Positions 55,899 to 64,000 of a stretch of 64,000 bases of DNA are shown one piece after another. The notes beneath the pieces were generated by a model. The model worked only from the letters and a program-made list of their open reading frames with translations. It had not been told where the DNA came from and ran no database searches. Source of the stretch: Crambe crambe. Lineage: Eukaryota; Porifera; Demospongiae; Poecilosclerida; Crambeidae. The stretch lies in contig OZ004591.1 in assembly GCA_963924555.1 (NCBI GenBank), forward strand, positions 4,898,001-4,962,000. The letters are read 5' to 3'. The number at the start of each line of letters is the position of its first letter. The stretch's first letter is position 1. A program made the translations under genes and the position numbers.

Positions 55899-58800
55899 GA
55901 TGGTCAATGATAAGGTCCAATCAATTTTGCTTCTCCATTTGCCACTGCCCAATTAATCGATTCTCACAATACTGCAATGAACCAATAAAACTTTCACTCA
56001 ACAACAATCACCTGGCCACCTAGCTATATTCTGTCATAATAATATAGTCAGACATCCTACACACCAGATTACAGTTAAAGTGGTAAACATATCTGTGTAC
56101 TTTGGCTTGTCACTTTCAAGGTCACACATTAGATAGTTTGTGCCACTTCCAAGATGTCAGAGTTTGAGCAACTAACTGGTGGTTTTATGACTGGAATTTG
56201 GATAACGCCACAATATGAACATCATTTAATTTGTTCTGATTTTTACCCTAGCTCTGTCATTCCATCAACAAACTCCTTCCTGGAGAACTCGCACTGCGTG
56301 GCTGCTTTGAACTTCCAGGCAAGTATGAGCACTGTTATACTGGTGGGATCCAATCCTGCGTCTTCACAGAAACGACTCACTCCCTCAGCCAACATCTTAT
56401 CATCTTCAACTGAATCTAATATGAAAAATATTGAACAGACATGTCACACGCTATGCCCCAAACTGTTAGGAGGGGTGGGACACACACACATACATACTCA
56501 GGGTGCTCCCCAGTAGAGACATGCAAATTATGCTCTTTTTTTTCTTCCCTATTATGCTATGCTCCAATGCCAGAATCCCTGCCCTATTATGCTCAACAAA
56601 CATGCCTATTATGCTTTAAAAATTGGTAAGAAAATTAATAAGTGATGGTTTATTGTAGCATAATTGCAGCCTCTTTTAGTCATCCATCATAATTTTATCA
56701 GCAGCAAGTTAGTTTGCTGGAACATTTAGTAAAGAAAACAGCAGCAGAAGACAGTGTGTGTGTACGTGTGTGTATGCAATTATAATAATATTGACTTATA
56801 AGTTAGTACATGGCATTGCCTGGATCATACCAGATTGAAGAACTTCCTGGAGGGAATTCCCCAGACCCTCCAGATGGTAGCTATGGTTGTACCACTATAA
56901 ATGAGGTGGCTCCAGCTCGGTTTTTTTTGTTACCACCACCAATTACGTAGGTGGCTACTCTAATTCAGCAGTTTATGCTGTAGATTTCAGGATGGTTGTC
57001 AGTAAGGAATGAGAAATAGGTAGTGGCTTACAAGGACCTAAGAAACCTGATCCTTTCATGTCCTATACAATCCATGCAGTTGTGTAAACCATAGGACAAA
57101 TGGTATCCACTTATTCCCCAAACCTTCCTGACAACCAACCTGCAATGGACAGTACAAGAGTCGACATCAATACCTGCCAACCCCTGGAAGTAAAAATCCC
57201 CTACAGCAACAAGAATATGCTCAAATTGTTGTGATAGAGCTATACTGTTGTGGTCCAGGATTGTTCTAGATACCACTACTCTGCTACTACTTCCAAATAA
57301 GGAACGGTCTTGGGTCTTCTCTGTTGCAAAGATTCTGCAAAACCCTGTATTATGTGCTGGCATTAAGGTTCAACCCATTATGCCCAAAACTATGCCAGCA
57401 TAATTTGCATGTCCCTACTCCCCAGGCATCTTAAGGCATAGCGGGCCCCTATGCCTTCAGTTCTTCCCCCTATGCCTTCAGTTCTTCCCCCTATGCCTTC
57501 AGTTCTTTTCCCTATGCCTTATATCTTGCCACTATGCCCTGGCTTTTACACCAAGAGCCATCTCAGAAAACTCTTCATGATAATTATGGTTTTGCCAGTC
57601 TTGCCCCTATGCCATAATGAATCCTGGGGAAACTCTACTCATATTGCTGCCGTTAAGCGGTCACGCACACCTGGTCACACCAGGATGCTTGTGCACTAAA
57701 CAGGCAAACAGGCAAGCCAAAATGACCGACTACCTCTCATCGGAATGTGGTGTGGGCACATGGAGAGGCAGCCAGTGGTTTACACTCTGAGCTTATAAAG
57801 TGGGGTGACCATGAGATCGAGTCCTACCATGGGGTGTTTACCCTACCATTCTTTCACGAACATTAATTTTGCTAGTGAATGTCCATCTAATACCATGCCA
57901 CCAGTCACACCCAGTTGGAAATGGGTACCAGGGTCCAAGTCAACTATTCACTGACATACATAACATACACTAATCTGTAACCTAATGGACCGTAATTGCA
58001 GAAATACATTACAAGATGGATGTCTGTTAGTGTACTCTTTGACAGGCTTACATCTTCGCCAGCTTTAAAGCTGAAAGAAGCCCTCTCTGGTTTGTTCTAT
58101 TACAGTGAACATGGAAGGTAGCACCATACTTACAGGAATCTCTACTGACTTATTGTACATACAGCAAGATGAGTTTCAGTCTCAGGAATAGAGGCTGGGT
58201 GGAGAATGAGGGGAATTCCCCTCTCATCATCATGGAGAGGTGGGGCTACTACATCATAGGAAGTGGGGTTCTCACACAAAAGATCTTGTTCCCAAATTTG
58301 TGCCACTTGCTGAAGCAGTGAAGCTTGAGCAACACAAGAGAATGCATACACACTGGAGAAGGGGGGATGAATGATTTAGCCAAGCTGTCTCACTGGATAC
58401 TACCAACATGTGTTTTAAGGTTGTCTACACGTGAAAGGTACTCTAAGACTTCAGAAAACAACAAGAAAACCCACTCCATCATCCGTGGCTAGGTCCCCAG
58501 TAACCTCTTCTCAAAAGTTAACATGCATCTGGATAATATATGACATCACCAATCACCATTAGACCAATTTTAGGATACATGTAAGAAATCTGGAAGGACT
58601 AGCATTCAGCTCATTCATGGTAGTGAGATTCCCTGAACTTTGCACTAAGCACTTTGTGGAGTACAATATGCCACATGCCATGGTTCATGGGGCTACAAAT
58701 GAGGAAGTTACCTTCATAACTTCATGCTAACCTATTTTCATCAACTGTTACATATTGCATGCGTGTTATTAATGATACACTTCATAGCTTGCTGAGTAAG

Positions 58801-59965
58801 CACATTTTGTGACTGCAAAGTTTTAATTTCATGTCCTTCCTCTATACCTCATGGAATACCCACAGACACACTTGGAGCCCAGCAAGGCTGTCCTCCTTCT
58901 GGAAGTTATTATTTGCATAATTATAGACTAAGATTGTACTTTGTTGAGAGGTTAGACATCCTCTTTCAGAGCATCCTTTATTGGATGTATACTTACTACG
59001 ATACTTGTTGAAGAGTTGCTCCAGCTTCTTCTTGTCCACGGCAGGTTTGGGGGGTTCCATGAGGTAGCGCAGAGGCTCCTGGTAGAAGTTGTCTGTAGAG
59101 ATGTCCAGTCTCCACTCATTCTGAGTGAGACAGTTGAGAGCAGTGTGCTCATCTGTTCCAGTTATAGCCACAAACTGCCGGACCTTGGAACGTTGTGACT
59201 GCTTCAATTTGTTCTATTTATAAGCAAACGGAAAGTGTTATCAAGGATGTTACCGAATACAGTGAAACCTCCTGAAGGATGAACACACTTGGGACCCATC
59301 CTTTTGTCCCTTGTGAGAGGTTGTCCTCTTTAGGAGGTTATTTTGTATTTACAATGGTACTTTTAGATTGTTCTTTTGTTGAGAGGTTTGTCCTCTTTCA
59401 GAGTGTCCTTTTATTGGAGGTTACACTTCATAAAAGTCCCAGATAGAAAATCAAATATCATCCAGTTGTTGTTTTTTTGTTTGTTTATTTGTTGTTTTTG
59501 TTGTTGTTGTTATCATAACAGCTAAGGTGTAAAGCTAATTTTTATGAGAACTGAATATTTATTATATCATTTCAAATTTTCAGTCATGCACAATCAGCCT
59601 AGTTATAGGGATACAAAGTGTGCTTATTTGACTACACTACTTGCGACTGTTTATGTCATATATCTCCAAGCTGAGATATGATATATCAGGTTTAATTTTG
59701 ACTTCTGTCTGGGGACACCAACCCAAGACCTCTTTCCCTCGGTATAAACAGAGGTAGTACATATAGAACTCCACCCTATTTTTTTTTAAAAAAAGGTCAA
59801 CCCCCCACTCTTGGGCTAGAACACTAGAATAGCACATTTTTTTCAGTACCACACATACACAGAGCTAACTCTAGCTGTAGCCACAAGGTTCTAGCCAGCT
59901 TATTCCAATTAATGTGCATCATTTTGGTGCCTGAAATTCATGAGTACTCTCATTGAACTTACCAT
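55141..59965 (-). CDS. DCN1-like (DCUN1D family) cullin neddylation factor
   Basis: Seven exons in transcript order: 59965-59963 (ATG only), 59213-58997, 56415-56247, 55768-55638, 55571-55489, 55393-55297, 55238-55141; 265 residues, close to the ~259 of DCUN1D1/2. The start exon supplies only the Met and is followed by gtaagt; the next exon begins [18 protein letters not shown]-like N-terminal domain (residues about 8-45) is followed by the potentiating-neddylation domain: [85 protein letters not shown]. Known role: scaffold-type E3 that promotes NEDD8 transfer to cullins. No Gly2 myristoylation site, which argues for the DCUN1D1/2 rather than DCUN1D3 type. Confidence 0.93.
55815..55895. repeat. 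(AG)n microsatellite in an intron of the DCN1-like gene
   Basis: About 80 bp of AG. On the coding strand it reads (CT)n, some 50 nt before the acceptor of exon 4, adjoining the polypyrimidine zone. Confidence 0.95.
57192..57354. mobile_element. MITE with tacagggttttgca terminus, copy 2 (inverted)
   Basis: Inverted relative to 39033-39194. It shares gaccgttccttatttggaag and tttgagcatattcttgttgc (read on the minus strand) and the terminus tacagggttttgcagaatct; the other end is degenerate (gcaacaagaat...ctacagcaac). Confidence 0.65.
57449..57533. repeat. 21-bp tandem repeat, 4 units
   Basis: Unit ctatgccttcagttcttcccc in the DCN1-like intron 2 region; it creates an artefactual MPSVLPP-type frame. 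Confidence 0.9.
57757..57990 (+). repeat. tRNA-derived SINE-like sequence
   Basis: gccagtggtttacactctgagc resembles a pol III A-box region, and gagatcgagtcctacc at about 57813-57828 resembles a B box (GWTCGANTCC), with tRNA-like spacing (about 40 bp). A tRNA-unrelated tail follows (cacccagttggaaatgggta). Only one copy is seen in the window, so the 3' border is approximate. Confidence 0.45.
59260..59426. mobile_element. MITE with cagtgaaacctcc termini (Tigger/Tc1-mariner-like)
   Basis: Begins cagtgaaacctcctgaag and ends ttggaggttacact, imperfect inverted termini. CAGTG(A/G)AACCTC ends are typical of pogo/Tigger-derived MITEs. Related fragments (ttgtcctctttcagagtgtc) occur near 31390, 37075-37145 and 58935. 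Confidence 0.6.
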
Positions 59966-60504
59966 ACTTCTTTTTCAGCTCTTCCCTGAGTCCCACTACC
60001 ACTTTACTTGCTGGTCATCTGGCTGGGAAAGGGCAGAAGCGCACAACAGTCCCGTTAAGATAGTTAGTTCCGGCTCTTGGAGAATAAACTCACTCAGCTG
60101 ATTTTTGCTGAGTCATTCTGCAGAATATTTTTGGGGGTGGGAGTGGCTAGTTGCAAAAAATGCGCGCGCTAAACGCATGATATGCACAGTATTCCTGCAG
60201 CCAGAGAAATACACCAGCTTACTAAGTTAGCATACGGTATTAAGCTTATTGACCTTCAAAGATGCTAGCATTGCAGATATGATTGCAAACGTTACTCTGC
60301 AAAACTACAACTCAACTTTTCTGTTCAGCAGTAGCCTTGGATCCAAGTTCATGCAACACTTTAATACTTCACCCACCTCCCTTGGAAGCTGGCACAGGAA
60401 CTCCACAGCTGAGAATTCTATGGCTGCAGTATATTAAAAGTAGGCGGGGCTTGTTATAGTTGTATAAAAAGATATTGCACCTGCATAACAATAATAATCT
60501 GACA
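59966..60504. promoter_or_regulatory. Divergent promoter region, DCN1-like gene / glypican 2
   Basis: 539 bp between the two start codons. For glypican 2 a TATA box tataaaaa (60463-60470) lies 42 bp before the ATG, with a GC-box-like ggcggggc at 60444-60451. Near the middle, tgctgagtca (60106-60115) matches a MARE/AP-1-type site. No TATA box is evident on the DCN1-like side. Confidence 0.5.
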
Positions 60505-63500
60505 ATGGCATCCATAAGAATTTGGCTGCTTCTGGCGCTCCTGCAAACCTCCACGTGCCAGCCTGAGGCAGCACCATCGGTAGTTGAAGGAGACGGAGAA
60601 GAAGTCAGCGGCAGATCGAGCTCGAGATCTCGGGATGAGTCTCCAAGTAGACTCCTTACCTTGAAATGCACCAATGCAAAGAGCACCTTCTTCAGTATGT
60701 ACCATCCAAGTCGTGAGCCTGCTCTGCGCGAGATCTATCTAGAATTCAATCGATCGTCAAGCGGTTTTCACAAGAAGGCAGTTCCCAGTGAGAAAAAAAT
60801 TATAGAGTTGTCTTAATTTTCACTGAATAGATAGCTAGATACGCATGTAATGGAACTTGATCTCGTCTATTCTGTACCCCTCATGTCAGGGAGCCTGTAT
60901 TCAATACCACTGTATTTACATCATAAATATTGCAGATGATAGCTCCTTCCTTTAATTCCTGCAGATCATCTTGGTTCAGTGTGTGAGGGAATGGAGGTTA
61001 CCTGCTGCAAACCAGCTGTGGAAAAATCTGCTGAAAAAGTTGTGAACGATGAGTATCACTTCTATTACCACAAAATCTTCGAATCACACTCTCAGTCTTG
61101 TGTGACTCCCGGGAAAACCCTGTACAGTGAGTAACTATTGCTATACCATGCATTGTCATGCATCCATGCATGCTGCAGTAGCTAGCTACAACCCCCTTCC
61201 TACATCATCATTGTGAATAGGCTAACAAGTAATTAGGTTAGGGAAACTGAATAGCTTCTTTAAATCTGCTTAATGAAGGCTAGAGTATTCTGGTTGAAAT
61301 GTTGATTTGTTTAAAATGTTGTTTGTTTGTTTTTTGTTGTTGTTTTTTTGTTTGTTTGTTTTTTTCAACTGTAAGACTTCTGAGCTCGGAATAATGAATA
61401 TCCCAATCTTAAGTGCCCTGTATTCATAACTACCTGTATATGATCAACACATACTAAACGTAACTATCTACCCCAGTTTACTCTGCTATAATAATGCACT
61501 TATATCCAGGTTAGTGCTGAGGTTACTACACCCACTTAATAGTTAATACAATTAAGCAGCTGTGTTTACTTAATGCACCACACTGTTTGGGCTTCTTGTG
61601 CTGCTTACGACATTAATTGCTATTAGTTTAACCTAATATACTGCAGATGGTTGATTCATTTAGTGATACTAATCACGCTATGCTCATGCAGAAATCGTGC
61701 AGACAGATTTGAGAATCACGTTATGTTATTGGCTAATTGCATTAGAACTCTTGCTTCTTCTGGGCAAGGTCTTCGTTTCTGCTCTTCTTTTCTCTCAAAC
61801 ACTTTTCTTCTCTTCTTCTTCTTCTTCTTCTCAGTCTTTATCTTCTCTTTCTTCTCTTATCATCTTCCTAACTTTTCGGCTCTCTATCAAACAGCTGGTA
61901 GCACAGGACTAATCACTGAAACCATACATATTCAATACCATGCATAACCACTTGAGGTAGCTACTTAATGATTTTCCTGTCCAAGACCACAGCAAATCAA
62001 ATTAGAGATAGGATGTTCCAATGGTCTCTATGGTGATATCATTTTGCATCACGTACCTTTTTTTTGGTAACCCCTTTGTTAAGGACTTTCATGGGTTAAA
62101 AGAGAAACCTTATTGAAGAAAGCCTGAGGTTTACAGAGGAAGAATTGGTGATATAATTGGCAGAGGCGTCTAGAATTATGGTATTACCATTTCGAACTAT
62201 AGCACAGATGTCTGCCAGCACTTTAATTAAGCGATATGACCAAAATCTAATTTTGAGTGCACAGCATAAACTAGTTAAACATCCTTATTGAATTATAATA
62301 ATTATACTGCAGACCTTTACAATTGTAACTTTCATATTCCTTAGAGATAAATTTTAAATGGAAAAGTAAATAAGCATTATACTGTTGTATCTCATATCAT
62401 AGGATCGATGATCGAGATCATACAGGAAGTGATAAAAGAAGTTGAACTCAGGGTCAATGAAAGTCTAGGATTGACCTTACCCAAAGACACATTTGAAAAT
62501 CTTAGTCGCTATCTTATCTCTTTCTCATCGGTACCAGATATTTGCCCTCTACCTCGTCTTGTGAATGCTCAGACCCGTACACTCATCAAACTCACGCTGT
62601 TCAAAATGTTTGGAAATGACAGAGATCTTAGTCAACTATTCGAGAATCCAACATCACTCGAATGCATGAAAAACAATTCATTTCTACTCATAGAGAAATA
62701 TCACAAAGAAATACTAAGCTCCCTGGAGAGGGAGCTCCACACAATGGGTGTTTTAGTCCGTTCTCTCAAAATGGCACATCAATTTCAAAACCGGATCCAG
62801 TTCCACACTTTCTCCCGATCTTGCATCACAGCCATCACAAGAATGAGATACTGTGCAGTATGCGGTGGGTCTGGCAAGTTCAGTCCCTGTCTATACACGT
62901 GTCTCAACACCCTCCAAGGATGCTTCGTGGACTTGGTGGAAATGCACGGTGATTTTGTACAGTTCACGTCTGCACTTCGCACCCTATCACGGAGTCTGAT
63001 TGCAGAGTTCACGCAAGAAAAATTCATTGATGGCTATCTCGGTCACTTTGTGTCCATAGTGGATGAGCTCAGAGGGAAGGAAGACCTTCTAAAAGAAATA
63101 GTAGGTTTATTTATTTATTCCCATCACCGCTAAACTTACTTTGTGGGTTTGCGTTTTGGCACTCCATACTATATACAAACAGATTGAATATTGCATTTAT
63201 AGCTAATTAAACTTATTAGTCAGATGGTGAATTGCAGCATGATGGATTATTAATTTGTGGTTTATTGCATCATCATGGGTAGGAGCTGCACCTGCCCAGC
63301 ACATGTGTCAATGCAAAACTCTAATTGGACCAGTAGAAATACCATAGTGAGAAGAACAATTTAGCTAACTCTTTATGCTTATGGGTATCTACTCCTCATG
63401 ACCCAGGCAAATGCAGTAATAGTTCACCTGACACCTCAGGAATGACTTCACTATGACTATATAAACAGAAATCTAGTGCTTTCACCATAGTAACTCATAT

Positions 63501-63919
63501 AGAGATACTGATAGTCTACATGTACATGAGGGACAGCTTGATTCTTTTATCAAAGCATTAATAATATGATTCACTATCGTTATTATCTTTAATTGATGTA
63601 CGTAGATAATGACTGAATGCAGTGCTGCTCCTGTGGACACTAGGAATGAAGATGATGAAGAAGTAACATTCACAAGAAGGAAAAGGGCAGGCTCTATCTT
63701 CCAGACCATCCAGGGAGACAAAAACTCAGTGAGGCGAGACCCAATCTTGGAGCAACTGGACCTCCGACTGCTGGAGACAGTGATAGAGGCAGAGCTAGGG
63801 TGCTTGGAAAGAGTCGGAAGGACTCTCAAGGAGGTACCGGATAAGATTTGTTACCTTGGAGACTACAAAGTGGCCAACACTGACAATGATAAGTGCTGGA
63901 CAGGAACATCTTTGGGATC
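60505..63919 (+). CDS. Glypican 2, 5' part (gene continues beyond the window)
   Basis: Exons 60505-60787, 60965-61126, 62403-63100 and 63606-63919 join in frame; the last ends with 2 nt of a codon at a gtaagt donor, so at least one exon lies to the right. Signal peptide 1-18 (MASIRIWLLLALLQTSTC). A charged insert unlike glypican 1 follows. Core landmarks: GMEVTCCKPAVEKSAEK, RYCAVCGGSGKFSPCLYTCL, LNTLQGCFVDLVEMHG and KCWTG. TRRKRAGS after the core is a textbook furin-type site. Exon phases equal those of glypican 1, but 62403-63100 (698 nt) corresponds to two exons there (176 + 525 nt). The C-terminal region with glycosaminoglycan sites and GPI signal is expected outside the window. Confidence 0.82.
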
Positions 63920-64000
63920 GTAAGTAGCTAGCTAAGTCATTTTATGTTGCTTATGGATTTAGAGTGGAATTCTTTCTCAATGTCCGATAGTTTTTTTCAC

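Noticed and set aside
60249-60437. Frame upstream of glypican 2 (MTFKDASIADM...)
   Set aside because: It lies in the divergent promoter region, ends before the TATA box and resembles no family.
61651-61947. Small frames between glypican 2 exons 2 and 3 as a possible extra exon
   Set aside because: Exons 2 and 3 already join in phase, and the matching junction in glypican 1 has no additional exon; the frame is driven by a CTT-rich tract.
1-64000. CRISPR arrays, rRNA or complete tRNA genes, bacterial operons
   Set aside because: No regular spacer arrays or rRNA-like sequence were seen; introns and gene families are animal. The only tRNA-like signal is the SINE-type A/B box pair near 57.8 kb.

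Overview
The window looks like nuclear DNA from an early-branching animal, most likely a demosponge. The evidence is small GT-AG introns, dense foldback elements and microsatellites, and animal gene families: glypicans, a TIMP-like secreted inhibitor, a SLC15-type transporter, a carbohydrate sulfotransferase, CWC15 and a DCN1-like neddylation factor. No sequence was compared against a database; all assignments rest on motifs, reading frames and splice phases read here.

Layout. Positions 0.5-21.2 kb hold a tandem array of intronless SLC15 (POT)-like transporters. Three copies look intact (1094-2890, 15106-16908, 19357-21153), one is frameshifted (3976-5798), and one is reduced to its 5' end (10825-11091). 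Decayed fragments of the same gene lie between them. A 3.9-kb DNA transposon with imperfect terminal inverted repeats and a 5-bp target duplication (5998-9935), several foldback elements and a hAT-like MITE have landed in the array.

Positions 22.8-31.8 kb carry a duplicated extracellular module: a two-domain jacalin-like lectin followed by a four-exon TIMP/NTR-like gene, then a dead lectin copy, an unidentified three-pass membrane protein and a second TIMP-like gene. Both TIMP-like proteins have a Cys-Ser-Cys mature N-terminus, an RGD at the start of the last exon and a hydrophobic C-terminal tail.

From 32.3 kb to the right edge there is a near-symmetric block: a CHST15-like sulfotransferase (+), a six-exon GPI-type glypican (-, with an 8.45-kb intron), CWC15 (+, nine exons), a DCN1-like gene (-, seven exons, the first contributing only the ATG) and a second glypican (+, running off the window). 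The two glypicans face outward around the convergent CWC15/DCN1-like pair and share exon borders and phases, apart from one intron present only in the first. The spliced lengths of all complete multi-exon genes come out as whole numbers of codons (858, 864, 1335, 2172, 687 and 798 nt).

Functional threads, by inference: glypican core proteins and a Golgi-type sulfotransferase fit proteoglycan biosynthesis; lectin and TIMP-like genes fit extracellular matrix or host-microbe surfaces; the transporters carry an acidic dileucine motif typical of endolysosomal sorting but lack the proton-coupling ExxER motif of classical POT carriers.
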